From: Spinellus fusiger
Lineage: Eukaryota > Mucoromycota > Mucoromycetes > Mucorales > Phycomycetaceae
NCBI GenBank assembly: GCA_025094145.1
Contig: JALLLS010000014.1
Location: 62,001 to 126,000, forward strand
Direction: 5' to 3'
DNA: 64,000 bases
Shown here piece by piece: positions 1 through 10,930 of this stretch; the stretch's first letter is position 1, and each line of letters begins with the position of its first letter. Under the pieces are notes generated by a model. The model saw only the letters and a program-made list of their open reading frames with translations. It had not been told where the DNA came from and ran no database searches. The position numbers were made by a program, and so were the translations under genes.

Positions 1-697
1 ACCTCTTCTAAAGTACTATAGGGAGAGGTCTGTTTGAATAGGCGCTGCATATAACATACACTTACAATCTGAATTCACGCGCATGTCGCATTCGTTTACG
101 TTGTTGTGGATAGACGATTCTTGTCTGGAGGCCTGTTGTACCATTGCCATAGCCACTGTATCCTGGTCCAAAGCTAATCAATGGGCCATGTTGGGATCTC
201 GCTCTTCTTTCTCCGCCTGTTAGTTCAAGATCTCTCTTCTTTTCTTGGGCCAAGTGGATATGTCGTTTGTGCTGAATGTTGAGGGTCTCTTGGTAGGCCT
301 TGTCTCTGTCCTGATACATAGTCAGGTTCTGTCGTTGACCAGGTGTATTGACTTGGGTAGTTTCTACATGCGGTACAGCAGCAGGCACAGATCGTGCTGC
401 TCCTGGTGGTGTGGAGAAGGTTTGTCCTATGCGTGGTGCAGGGTTGGATGAGGGCTGGGCTGTGAGTCGAAATGAAGGGACACGGGTGGAGGCTGCACGG
501 CTAGGGTCTGTCCAACTGGCAGAATCAGGTGGGTTGGGTGTCATGCCTGGCGTCATGCCTGGTGCTGGAAGGGGTGGGTAGTGGGGTGTGGGCTGGAAGG
601 ACGTAGGCTGAAGACGACCCGAGGACTGCATTGCATACATGGCCATACGTTGTTGTTGGAGCTGCTGAAGCTGGAGTGGCGTCATGTTCTTCTGCAT
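1..697 (-). CDS. Probable SWI/SNF chromatin-remodelling subunit SNF5 (SMARCB1-like), N-terminal part
   Basis: Partial gene running off the left edge. I read exons 66-697 and 1-15 (codons continue outside), joined by a 50-nt GT-AG intron with a strong GTAAGTG donor. The product begins with a glutamine/methionine-rich stretch, then a long Pro/Ser/Thr-rich low-complexity region, and ends in a basic segment with SGYGNGTTG, RIVYPQQRKR and REFR followed across the intron by FTLEE. That order (Q-rich head, YGNG, R-I-V-Y-P, REFRF) is what I recall from fungal SNF5 proteins just before the SNF5/INI1 domain, which would lie outside the window. The start at 697 (MQKNMTPLQL) is preferred over 748, because the upstream stretch is a polypyrimidine run ending TTTCAG that looks like a splice acceptor. 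A 5' exon is therefore possible. Identity is from memory of the family and is moderate. Confidence 0.5.
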
Positions 698-939
698 TGT
701 AGCTGAAAGAAGAAAGAGCAGCAGCAGCAGGGAGAAAGGACTTGTCACTTAAGAGAGAAGTGACTGGTTTTAGAGACCAATAGGATCCAACATGGAAGAA
801 AGAGGCATTCTTACTTCTCTACTTTTTTTTTCTTTTTTTTTACTACGTTCATTTCTTACAAGGCTATACTACTTTATAGACACACCTTGCCAGTGGCATC
901 AACAATAGAAAAAGAGGCATCTTCTATGATTCCACACAC

Positions 940-1003
940 TTATATGTATATGTATATGTATATACGTAGAAATAGAAAGAAAGAAAGAAAGAAAGAAAAA
1001 AGA
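940..1003. repeat. Microsatellites (TATATG)n and (GAAA)n
   Basis: Adjacent simple repeats in the 380-bp space between the SNF5-like gene and the 3' end of MIC10: about four units of TATATG followed by GAAA/GAAAG units. They lie downstream of the MIC10 stop and probably in its 3' region. I see no coding signal. Confidence 0.8.
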
Positions 1004-1077
1004 GAAAGAATGGAGAGGAATAGTTTGGGTGATTATAAAAACCAGTAGCAGAACAGACAAGAGCAATGGAGCCATGT

Positions 1078-1470
1078 TTATACATGGGGTTTTTCCTTAA
1101 CAAACTCCACACCAGGCACATGGTGAGGGTGAAAGACACGCTAATAACGTCATGAGCCTACGACACAAGGAACACAAGGAGTAATTTACCTCTGCATCTG
1201 CATAAGCAACACCGAAACCCCAACCAGTGGCAATGGCAATAGGCCATGTACGCTCTACTCATAAGTGACTTTTTTTCTTCTTCCCAGATACAACTTACTC
1301 TTGAACAGTAAAGCAGAAGCGACAATACCAACACTCAACCCCAAACCAGTCTTCACTACCACATTAGAAATAACGCGATCCCACTGCAGAGTGAGTAGGC
1401 AGGTCTTTTTCGGATTATATGTTACCTTGTGGGCAAGAATATCTTCACTCTGAATAGTATGTTCAGTCAT
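1078..1470 (-). CDS. MIC10: MICOS complex subunit MIC10
   Basis: Four small exons, 1426-1470, 1299-1383, 1190-1254 and 1078-1140, with GT-AG introns of 42, 44 and 49 nt, join in frame to an 85-aa protein ending in TAA. MIC10 is the small inner-membrane protein that bends cristae junctions in the MICOS complex. The sequence shows the family layout: a short N-terminus (MTEHTIQSEDILAHK), W-D-R-V-I-S-N, a first hydrophobic segment with glycine spacing (VVKTGLGLSVGIVASALLF), a positive KKRTWP turn, and a second glycine-rich segment (AIATGWGFGVAYADAE). The paired glycine motifs in the two membrane segments are the ones needed for oligomerisation in known MIC10. Read without splicing the gene looks like a meaningless 121-aa ORF. 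It shares a 156-bp divergent upstream region with the EF-hand gene. Confidence 0.93.
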
Positions 1471-1626
1471 AGAAAGTGATGAGAGAGTGGTGGAGACAAT
1501 AGAAAAGAAACCGAGAAAATACACAAACAAAAAGAATGACGTATTCTCATTGGAGGGGGGGAGAGCCAAGGCAAGAGAGAGCGAGAGCGGGACTTGTTTT
1601 TCTCTTTTTCTTTTTTTCATAACACT
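1471..1626. promoter_or_regulatory. Shared divergent promoter region (MIC10 / EF-hand gene)
   Basis: Only 156 bp separate the start codons of MIC10 (minus) and the EF-hand gene (plus), so the two promoters must overlap. The stretch contains purine runs (GGAGGGGGGGAGAGCC, then GAGAGAGCGAGAGCGGG) and a pyrimidine tract just before the EF-hand ATG. I see no clear TATA box. Confidence 0.5.
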
Positions 1627-2073
1627 ATGGCAGATACACTCTTACAAGGTACAGGCTTTATTTCTAGTGAGAAATAATAAGACACAGTAGTATTTGAGAA
1701 ATACACAAAAGAAGACACAGACTGTATTGATATTTATGGATTGAAGGCTGTATTGAAAGAATTACAAGTGAAGGAAAGTGTGGAGGAGATACTTTCTCAA
1801 CTGAACCGTCCACAGCAAAAGAGTTTTGATATTCATCACGTACACTCTATGGTGGAGTACAGTAACGCACCTCCAGATGTAAAGCATGTCTTTTGTGTGC
1901 TATTAGGACAGGAGAGTTCTGGTATTACTCGTGCGTCCTTGGAAAAAGCATGCCAGAGACAGGGTATTCAGTCTTCAGATGCTTCAATAATGTTGGATAT
2001 AGCCGATGGGAACCAAGATGGTATTATTGACTTTGAAGAATTCCAATCTTTATGGAATAATATGATAAAGTAA
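1627..2073 (+). CDS. Small EF-hand calcium-binding protein (calmodulin/centrin-like)
   Basis: Two exons, 1627-1648 and 1688-2073, with a 39-nt intron, give a 135-aa protein ending in TAA. Splicing restores an N-terminus MADTLLQ followed by VFEKYTKEDTDCIDIYGLKA, which has the shape of a first EF-hand whose loop has lost the usual acidic residue at position 1. The C-terminal loop is canonical: D-G-N-Q-D-G-I-I-D-F-E-E, with ligands at positions 1, 3, 5, 9 and 12, followed by an FQSLW helix. Helical linker sequences lie between the two. The protein is shorter than calmodulin (about 149 aa) and probably binds one or two calcium ions. I cannot assign it to a named subfamily. The next gene lies tail to tail, 60 bp away. 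Confidence 0.82.
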
Positions 2074-2133
2074 TTGTAATTGTAAACAATGAGGCGAGTA
2101 GTAGGAGAAGATCAGTAGAGAAAGAGAGAGAAT

Positions 2134-4770
2134 TCAGTGGGTGATAAGTGGACAGAATAGGTCCTGGGGTGTGTAGGCAAGGGATTGACGTGGACAAGAA
2201 GACACTGTTTGATACCACTGAGCTGCTTCTTCATCCATGTGCTTATGAGACACACGTTGGCCCCAGAGTGTAAACACAGGCAATGTCTCATAATCTGGCA
2301 AACGCTGGTCTGGTAGTTGCTCTAATAAGGCATCCTTTACCATCAGTGGAACATTGAAAGAGTCAACCGCACCTTGGCTTGGAGGGTTTCGAATATGTGT
2401 ACCCATTTGAAGATGGTTTGTAGAAAAGGATTCAAACTCTTTAAAGTTAGGATAAAGCATAACATAGGCCCTCGCATACACAAGTTCAATAAAGTACTTC
2501 TTCCATGACCTTTTCCATCAGTTGGATCGACTGTTAGGCACGGCTCTGTCCAATCGGCTTATGGGAAGGGCCAGGTCATCAAGACGTGTTTTTAGATAGT
2601 CGTGGAATTCACGCCAATGTTCTGGAAAATAGAGCGCACCCCAACTGCACGGAACCTGACTCAAGTAGGGCGTGTTGGCTGGAGACTCTGCTAAGAGTGG
2701 ACCAAGAACAAAGTCACGACGGCCTTCTGGAAGAAGCTCAAGTGTGCGTGGAGCATAAAGACTAATACCAAACAAGTGTGGGTGGCTTTGTTCGTACCTG
2801 TATTTTAGGAGGGTGTATTTGGCCCAGCAATAGAAAAGAGGGGACACTTCAACATCATCCTCCAGTAAGACGGCATAGTTGTGGTTGTTGTTTGGATACC
2901 AAGATTCCACAACATCAGCCATAAGTCCTCCCTTTTGTATTCGATGGCGAAGTATCTTGGATCCTTGTCGCCACTGATAATGGTCTACCAGACGCAATGT
3001 TGCTTGATCTGCTGTCTGTTCTGTATGAAGAACAAGGTCAACACTATCCCCTAGAAAGTAAGCTGTGTTGGCAGACTCGAGAAGACGTAGCAAAGAGTCA
3101 GGTCGACGGTCAGTAATAACTATAAGATCCATATCAATAGTGTGCCATTCTATAGAAAAGTAGCATCAGTCACACGATAGGCAAAAGGGCTAATGAATGA
3201 ATAACCATTTTCTTACGCTGTAAAGCATGAATTGAAAGATCAGCTACCCATAAAGCATGTTGAATTTCCAATATAGGAAGGTGGATGACAGTAGTAGTAT
3301 CTATACGCCTCATCATAGATAGGTGTTCGTCAAATACACTGTCTTGAACATGAATCACAATGCGTGGTCGCAATTGAGATATGAAAAAAGTGAATCGAGG
3401 TGTACGATCTATAGGCAGTTCATCCTTCAAGCCTATACTCAAGTCATAGACGGGAGCAAAACAGTCTTGGGCCTTGAGAGCCTCTGACACTTCTTCTTCT
3501 GTCAAGTGGCCTGACTCACTAGTAATTGCAATATGAACAGTATAAGGAAAGCGGCAAATCAGAGACTCGAGTGCTTTGGCTTGAATAGGTCCATCGATGA
3601 GTATAAGCACTATCTCCCGAGTATGGTAATCTAGTAAATGTGTACGCTGTTGAACATTTGTTTTCCATTGCGTATAATAGTTATAATTTGTTTGTAGTGT
3701 ACTGCATGTTTTATAAAGATCCATAGTATGGTACGGATCTGGTAAAACAATCGATGGGATAGAATTACTTTGTAAGAGCAGCTGGCTGATATGATAACCA
3801 AAAGGTAATCCCAATGTATCTGTAGAAATACTATTCTTTATAGTAATTAGCCATTCACGACGTAAAAGCCAAGGTCAATGAAGCATATCCACAGCCTGTG
3901 TACGATCTATGGATCGAGAGTCTTGGGGTATGCATGAGAGAGAAGAATGTTTATTGTTCTTCAAAGGCATGAGACTACCCTGTAAGCTCAATAATGCATC
4001 TTTATACATTTCGGTTTGTGAGACAGTGTAGACCCATTCAAGTGCTCTTTTGTCGAGACAGTTCTCTTGCTGAACTATCCATATGTAAGTGGTTGTAATG
4101 TAGGGAAAATTGAGAAGCCAGGAGAAACTATCCATACTTTCATAAGGAGATTGAGGGCTATGGAGTTTATAAAAGACAGTGATGTTAGGCCAAGAAGATA
4201 GCTCTATTTGTTTCTTCACAGCAGAGTAGATTGATCGAGATGAAACTATCCATATCTTCTGCACTGGAGTTGTTTGTGAAAAAATGCATTCAATTTTGGT
4301 AGAGAGTGCTAAAGTGGCATTGACAATAAGAACAGCTGTGATTGAAGACTGTATAGTAGGTATATGGGCTTTAAGGTTAAAAAGAAAAGAAACACTGTGT
4401 CCCTGAAGAGTAGAAGTCTGGAGTGCTTGAAGGAGTGGCGGTTGGGTATCGTTTTCTAAAATGATTCCTTGCACATCATCTGTATTTCAACAAGAGATGA
4501 ATATTTAGCAAACAGGCCAAACATACACTGAAATCATTAAATAGTGAAAGAATTACCTTTTAATTGAAGATCAAGGTAAGGCTTGAGAATCTCATTTGAG
4601 TTGCTTGGTAAATGATTGATCAAATCACCATATTCAGTGTGATTAGAATGAAATAGAATATAGAGTGTCCATAGAGCAATCGTACAGCAGATGAATGCAA
4701 AGATGTTAGCATGCTTATAATATTGAGACAAACAAGGCATAATAATTCGTAGTAGATTTTTTTTACACAC
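2134..4770 (-). pseudogene. Type II membrane glycosyltransferase (GT2-like), interrupted by two in-frame TGA codons
   Basis: Three exons (4557-4770, 3217-4479, 2134-3149), with clean GT-AG introns of 77 and 67 nt, give a continuous frame of about 820 codons from the alternative start at 4740. The protein has a short cytosolic tail, one membrane anchor (IFAFICCTIALWTLYILF) and a large lumenal region. The last third carries MDLIVITDRRPDSLLRLLES, then LLEDDVEVSPLFYCW with the acidic DxD-type metal site, then SWKKYFIELVYARAYVMLYP, typical of fungal GT2-like transferases acting in the Golgi. Two TGA stops sit in otherwise conserved frame: 3875-3877 (before PWLLRREW) and 2518-2520 (after NSRSN, before WKRSWKK). 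Both could derive from CGA by C-to-T change. TGA is a real stop elsewhere here (PMA1), so recoding is unlikely. Probably recently inactivated, unless the stops are sequencing errors. Confidence 0.75.
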
Positions 4771-4829
4771 AGGTGCTCAGATAAAGACACTTTTAAAGAT
4801 CGTGGTTCATTATGTAGAGACATTGTATA

Positions 4830-5457
4830 GAATAAACAAGATGAGATGAGTTATTTTTTAAGTGTTTTTATTCTATTGATCCAATATTGATCCAATATCA
4901 CTTAAAAAAATCTTGTACATTTCAGGAATTAGTCTGAAGATTGAAGGGTACAATTCTGAATTGACAAACATTATCAATTTTTTCACTACTGTGAACAATG
5001 GTAATACAAATGAGATTGTTAAAAAAGAAAAGCCCCCAAAGGCAAAAGGTGTTGTAATGTTGCACGGGTGGAGATCTTAGAGACTTGTAGGTTCCTGGGC
5101 AGGGATGGCTATGGTCACAGAATATAGTGAGCAGGAAAGGAGATTGGGGATGTTCTTGCAGTTGCGAGAGAGAGATGACAGACGGATGTCTGGTAGTTGG
5201 GTGGCCAAGAGGGTTGGCCAAGAGAGACAGAGAAGATAGGGGGAACAATGGATCCAATGGAAATGCCAGAAAGAACTAAAGAAAAAGAACAAAGCAGGGA
5301 GATTATGGAACGCACTCAAGAAACAGTCAATTACTTAGCCTTTGGAGTCTATGGTACTCGGTTTGGGTCTCAAAGAATTACTCAGATCAAGAATGTTTTC
5401 ATTATTATATAAAATAAGAGAGTTTTTATAGTATTGAAAATAGGGGGCTTGACCACC
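4830..5457. other. Intergenic stretch, no supported gene
   Basis: Upstream region of the glycosyltransferase. It contains a short direct repeat (ATTGATCCAATATTGATCCAATAT) around 4874. Overlapping ORFs of 66-111 codons on both strands at 4922-5412 are low-complexity and show no family signature, so I do not call them. Confidence 0.5.
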
Positions 5458-5626
5458 TACACACCCAAAGATTTTTGGGATATAAAAGGAAATATCCTGA
5501 AAATAAAAACAAAATCTTCTTATGATTGGCTAATATGTTTGAAAATGCCTTTTTATTGTCCAGATGATTGATTTCAAACTCTGCCTGCCTATCAGAACAA
5601 AGATAATTGACTTTGCAATTGAAAAG
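5458..5626 (+). repeat. TACACACC TIR element, left end fragment (copy 1)
   Basis: Begins TACACACCCAAAGATTTTTG followed by GGATATAAAAGG and runs about 170 bp, nearly identical to the end at 27449 and, inverted, to 32842. It is cut at 5627 by the LTR of a gypsy element. It belongs to the same family as the complete TIR element at 56158-57532. Confidence 0.7.
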
Positions 5627-5777
5627 TGTTGTCTTTGGGTTTAACCAAAGGAAATCTGGACAGTTCAAAGAGTAAACAAAGTCTGGTCTTTATTGATGGG
5701 TCTTTCTCTCTTCTTTTATACTTTTCTAATTGATATTGTCTACTAATAAAAGCTATGAAAAGGCCCCTGTTACTACA
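5627..5777 (-). repeat. LTR2 copy, 3' LTR of gypsy element 1
   Basis: Starts TGTTGTCTTTGGGTTTAACC and ends TTACTACA next to the integrase C-terminus. The first 40 bp match the LTR2 ends at 15045-15085 and 22098. At 151 bp it is shorter than the other LTR2 copies (234-254 bp) and may be a diverged subfamily. Confidence 0.6.
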
Positions 5778-5780
5778 GTA

Positions 5781-8700
5781 TCATCCCTGAGATATACGCC
5801 TTGCTACTAACTCATCTTCCACCATGTGGTCCCGTTTAGGCAATTTGTGTTTCTGTTGACTGGGATGATTGATAGTTCTGTTTATGGAAATGTGATTATC
5901 CAACAATAACCCCTCCTCAGACTTTTGATTGTCCTTGATCAAGTTGTTCTCAAGGTGGGTACGTCTGTGTAGGTCAAGTTGAGCATAGTGCCTTGCAGAA
6001 AGAGGATCATACCATGTGTTTGTGGGTGTGGGTGAATTCACTGCCTTTAGCCTATCTGTGTGAACCCAGGAGGTGTACGGTTCACCTTTCATTGTAGTGA
6101 GCTTGTAGACGTTGGTGTGTTTGTTTTTGTCAACCACTCAGTAAGGACCTCACCAGTTGAACTCAAGACCCAGCCTGTTTTCATACCTCATAAGAACAGA
6201 GTTGCCAATGTTGAAGTTGTGAGGTCTCATCACTGAATCCCATCTAGTCTTGTCTTTGTCACTGTCTGTCCTGACTCTACTTCTGGCTTCTTGTCTTGCT
6301 TCTTGGAGTCCTCTCAGGGCTGTTGTGTTGCTGGTGTTAGTTGTTTCTGATCCTCCTGGATGGTCTAAAAATAGTTTGAACACATCTCCAGGCAGCCTAG
6401 GTTCTTGTCCATACATTAGGTAGAACAGACTAAACCCTGTTGTACAGTGTTTTCTGATCCTGCAGGCCCATAGTGCTGTATCCAAGTACTCATCCCAACA
6501 GGGAATGTCTCCATTGATATACTTATGTAGCATCTGTTTCAGTATCCCATTGAGACGTTCACATTTTCAATTGGTCCATGGGTGGAAGGCTGATGTGAGT
6601 TTGTGTTTCAGTTGGATCTTCTTGGTGTAGTGTACTAGGACTTGTGACATGAAGTTTGATCCTCTGTCTGTCAGGATCTCTGCAGGGCATCCGAATTGCA
6701 TGATAATCTCTTTGTATAAGAACAGGGCTATGGCTTCTCCTGTTGCTGCAGGAACAGCTCTTGCAATTGGCTAGTTAGTCATGTAGTCTACTGCAACAAG
6801 GATCCATTGGTTTCCATTTGATATTGTTGGGAGTTTGCCTATGAAGTCAAGGTGCCATCTGGAAAATGGAGGAGGTATATCCAGTTGAGTCATAGGAGCA
6901 TGGTGAATATTCTTTTCTGCATTGGCTGTCATTTGGCATTGTGGGCACTGTTTGATCCATTCTTGTATCTGTTTTTGCATGTCTGGCCACTACCATTGTT
7001 TGCTAAGTAGACTGTGGATTGTTGGTTCTCCAGTGTGTCCAAATGCTTTATAGAAGTTGTTCACCAAGTCTGCTTGCCACACATAAGGTACATATTGGAT
7101 TTCGGTTTCAGTTTCATTGGAGGTTGTCTTTCTATAGATAGTGTCCTTGGTAATGGAGAGATGGTGTTTCTCTTTGCTCAGCTGTTCTTTGTATTCTTCA
7201 GGCCACTCTTCTTTGGGTGTGAGGTAGTATTGTGGCCAGTCAGATGGATTGGTTAATGCAAGGCTGTAAAGATACTTGGGTTCCATGGGTTCACTTTCTT
7301 TGGATTCTCCTTGTTCCAGTTGGGAGAGCACATCTGGGACATTGTTCTCTTTGCCAGGCTTGTAGACAATCTTGGGGTTGTATAACTCCATCTCTGCTAT
7401 CCATCAAACAAGTCAAGGTGTAGGTTTTACTTGGCTCTGGAAATATTGTAAAGGTAAGTGGTCTGTATACACCTTGTATGCTTGCCCTTTGATCATACAG
7501 CACCAGGTTCTCAGCACATGCATAATTCCTAGCAGTTCCCTTTCCTGAGTGGGGTAGGATTGTTTGGCCTTGGAGAGCTTCTTGGATTCAAAGGCAAGAG
7601 GTTTCCACCATTTTTCTTCATCTTCCTGTAATAGTACTGCTCCTACTCCATAATCAGATGCATCTGTTTCTATGCAGAAAGGTTTTTTCATGTCTGTTGC
7701 TTGGAGTATAGGTGCAGTGCTTAGCTTTTCTTTTAGTAGTTCAAAACTACTCTGACATTCTTTGGTCCACACCACAGGTCTCTTTTTTGGCACTACACCT
7801 TGTGTAAGATCAGTAATAGGTACTGCAATGCTTGCAAACTTTGGGATAAAGCATTGATAGTATTGTGCAAGGCCAATAAATTGGCATACCTCTTGCACAT
7901 TGGTGGGAGGTTTCCATTCCTTGATTACTTTGATCTTGTCTGGTGAGGGGAGTATGCCTTCTTGGAGTACCTGGAATCCCAAGAACATGAGCTGTTTCTT
8001 GTTAAATTCACATTTCTTAAGGTTGGCTATCAGTTTGGCTTTTCTCAGGCATTCTAGTACATGGCATACATGGATCTTGTGTTCTGCTTGTGTCTTGCTG
8101 AAGATTAGGATGTTGTCCAGATATACTAATGCAAACTTGTCTAGGCAATCTCCAAGGACCTTGTTCATTAGGTGTTGAAAGGTAGGTGGTTCATTAGTGA
8201 GACCAAAAGGCAGTACCAAGAACTCATATTGTCCATATTGTGTATTGAAGGCTGTCTTGGGCACATCTCTTGGTTGGATTTGTACCTGATGGTAGCCACT
8301 CTTCAAGTCCAAACTGGTAAAGTGTCTTGATTCTTTTAGATGCTCCAGGCATTCATCAATATGTGGTAGTGGATGGTTATTACAGATAGTTACTTTGTTG
8401 AGTGCTCTGTAATCTATACACATATGCATGGTTCCATCCTTCTTCTTTACAAACAGGATTGGAACTCCCCAAGGTGAAGTGCTTGGTCAAATGAGGCCTA
8501 ACTCCAGTAATTCATCAAGTTGTTTCCTTAGTTCCTCCAGTTCTTTAGGGCTCATCTTGTATGGTGGCCTACTAATAGGGTTGGCATTTTCTGTCTCAAT
8601 TACGTGGTGTATGTCTCTTTCAGGCAGTATACCAGGGAGTCCTTTTTGGAATACATCTTGGAAGTCATTAACCAAGTCTTTTACAAAAGGGTCTATAGGT

Positions 8701-8783
8701 GTTGTCTGGACTATCTCTTCCAGGTGGAGTAGATAGTATTTGGCCTTTTCCTTGCATATGAGCTTGTTTGCTTGTTTGGCCAA
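5781..8783 (-). pseudogene. Gypsy element 1 pol: reverse transcriptase, RNase H, integrase
   Basis: Read from 8783 downward: pre-RT segment (MSPKELEELRKQLDELLELG), a TGA at 8487, RT core (MHMCIDYRALNK, then VLPFGLTNEPPTFQHLMN), the catalytic box as YLDN instead of YxDD, and a thumb/connection. An RNase H domain follows (FCIETDASDYGVGAVL, YTDHLPLQYF), then integrase with a zinc-binding CPQC end, the core around WHLDFIGKLP, ILTDRGSNF and HPWTN with a stop, and a GPY-like C-terminus (YKLTTMKGEPYTSWVHTDRL). At least five stops or frame changes interrupt it. The Asp-to-Asn change in the YxDD box alone would abolish polymerase activity. Confidence 0.88.
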
Positions 8784-9005
8784 TATCCTGTAATTGAGTT
8801 GGTCTGTTTTGGGTTTTCTTCTCTTAGGGTGCAGGGTAAACTGTTGGTTGTTTTGATGGAGAGTCCGTTAGTTGGTTTTCCAGTCAGGGTGAGGTTTTGT
8901 CTTCTTTAACCAGGTGCATCCTAAGATCAGTACAGATTTTGTTGGTAGTATAAAAGCTTCCAATGTATCCTGATATCCATTGAGAGATATGTCCATGGTT
9001 GCTTT

Positions 9006-10335
9006 TTAGTTGATGGTAATGACATGTCCTCCAGCTGTTTCAACTGTTTTCTTAGCTATAGGTCTGATTTCCTGGGCATATCTGGCCACTTGTGGAGAGA
9101 CATAGTTGGCACTAGCTCCACTATTGATAAGTACCAATATTTGTTCTCCATTGTGCTGGACAGGGTAAAGAGGCAGTTCAGTGTGTTCAGTGGTGTATAT
9201 TTGTTCTAGATAAGATTGCTCTTGTAAGGAGAAGGCTTCAAGGTCTTTATCTTCCTCCATTGTGTACTGTTCATAGTATTGTTTATTATTTTTAAACATT
9301 TCACTAAACACTTCTCTTGTTGTCTCCTCATATTCATCATAATCCTGGTACTCTCTATATTTGTCACAAGTATGGTATTTGTTGTCATTGTTACCCTTGG
9401 AGGCATTTTGGATGGCACACAACCAACCTCCATTTACAGTTGTGCATTCTGAAAATCCTGCTTTTTTTGGTGGTCTTCATCTAGCTTCTTGATGGCATTC
9501 AGTCTTGCTTGGCAGTTACACTTCATATGTCCTGTCTTCTTACACCAAAAACAGGCTACCCCTGAGTGATCCTGAGATTTGGAGTTAAATGTTCTTGTTC
9601 TTGGTGGGAGACTCTTAGGCTGGTATGGACAGCTTCCTCATTAGATAACATCCAGGTCCATTGGGGTGGCCTTGGAGTACTTTATTGGTCTAGGGTGATA
9701 TGCAGTTGGCTGGGTGGATGGGTGAAAAGGTTGGAAACCTTGTGAAGGAAACATGTTTCTCTGGCCAATCTGACTTCCATTCTTGTGAGCTAACGCCATC
9801 CTCATGGCCTCCCTGAGTAGCTGCAGCCCATGATCATAACATTGGTTCTCACATTGGTGCATAACCCCCTGACAAACTTGTCCAAGGCTTTGGCGTTTGT
9901 CATATTGGGTACATCCAACATGGCATCCCTGAATGCATCAACATATTCTTCCACAGTCCTTCTCTGTCAGAGACTGGCAATATGGTCTCTAGCCATTATT
10001 GTGGAGTTGATTGGTCTGAACTCTTTATACAAGAGAGCAACAAAAGTGCTCCATATATCAATAGTTGGTCCTGTGGCCTCAACATACTGCCACCAAAGCC
10101 TGGCTCTATCTCTTAGGAGATTAGTGGCAACAGCTATTTTCTTGAGATCATCATGTTTGTAGAAGTTGGTGTACTTCATGGCCTTTACCCATCCTTCTAC
10201 TTGGGGTGCATTTTGTTCTCCACGGTAACATTCTGATAGACTAATATTGATAGGCTTGGTCTGGTTTTCCATTAAGGCCTTGAATGCTGTGGTTAGGGCT
10301 TCTGCCAACATGGCCTGGCTGTTTTCTTGAGACAT
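9006..10335 (-). pseudogene. Gypsy element 1 gag, zinc knuckle and aspartic protease
   Basis: Gag starts at 10335 (MSQENSQAMLAEALTTAF) and includes the retrotransposon-gag core RARLWWQYVEATGP and FRPINSTIMARDH, then a frame break into 9641-9862. A CCHC knuckle (CFWCKKTGHMKCNC) is visible near 9495-9550. The protease at 9006-9422 reads VLINSGASANYV and VETAGGHVITIN. The active-site triad is N-S-G instead of D-S/T-G, so the protease would be inactive. Broken into at least three frames. Confidence 0.82.
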
Positions 10336-10402
10336 TTCTTTAATTGGGTAGGATGTCTGGAATTTGGATACTAGGATTCTTGCATGCTTTTCTCACAGAG
10401 TT

Positions 10403-10930
10403 TGTAATTATTCAGACAAGTAGAAAATAACAAGACTGAACAAAGATAATTTTTATTAAGTGAAGAGTGGTTCATTATTTATACTTTTTGTAGGTGCTTA
10501 TCCTTCAGTAGCATTCTACCTTTTGGTAGTTAATGATTAGTCTATGGCATAGCTTATTAATAGATGCAACCATATGGCTGGTGTAGATGATTTATCCTAT
10601 GGTAGTTTACATAGGTGTAGCCTTATGGTTGGTTCATTGAATAAGCACACCATTATAGAGCCATCTATTATGTCTTCACTTTTAATTGCCTTTGATAGGT
10701 CTTATTTAATCCACTAAGGATTTATAGATGAAGGCAGCTCATTAAGTGTCCAATAATAATTTGAGCTTAGAAGGTTGATTTGTAGTTATGACCAATCAGT
10801 GAGATGATACAGAGATATACTATGGTACTTGTGTGCACTCAAGCTTTCATAGAGTATTCTGAATGTCACAGCATACTACTCATGTTGACCAATTCATAAA
10901 GAATCTTTAGATTGAAGTCAGAACACAACA
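10403..10930 (-). repeat. LTR1 copy a (528 bp), between gypsy 1 and the Plavaka-like gene
   Basis: Minus-oriented LTR with TG...CA ends, TATA box (AGTATAAAT on the minus strand) and the dyad array. The left flank is the gypsy 1 gag leader; the right flank is inside a Plavaka-like transposase. The 5-bp flanks (GAGTT, ATCTA) do not match, so this is not a simple insertion. Confidence 0.85.

Larger units (their letters stand above)
5627..10402 (-). mobile_element. Ty3/gypsy retrotransposon 1, degenerate
   Basis: Minus-strand element with order gag, CCHC knuckle, protease, RT, RNase H, integrase and 3' LTR, the Ty3/gypsy order. The 3' LTR is 5627-5777 (LTR2 family). The 5' LTR2 is missing: the gag leader abuts an LTR1 copy at 10403. 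Several stops and frameshifts, plus lost catalytic residues, show that it is dead. Gag and pol are related to gypsy element 2 at 14852-17488. Confidence 0.85.

Noticed and set aside
2134..4770. TGA reassigned to an amino acid
   Set aside because: PMA1 ends with TGA at 36102-36104 at the expected protein length, so TGA works as a stop here.
4922..5412. Overlapping ORFs of 66-111 codons on both strands
   Set aside because: Low-complexity composition, no domain, no splice evidence and coverage in several frames of the same DNA.
10403..10930. LTR1 copy a as the genuine 5' LTR of gypsy 1
   Set aside because: The 3' LTR of that element is LTR2, its homologue at 14852 has LTR2 at the 5' end, and the flanks of copy a do not match.
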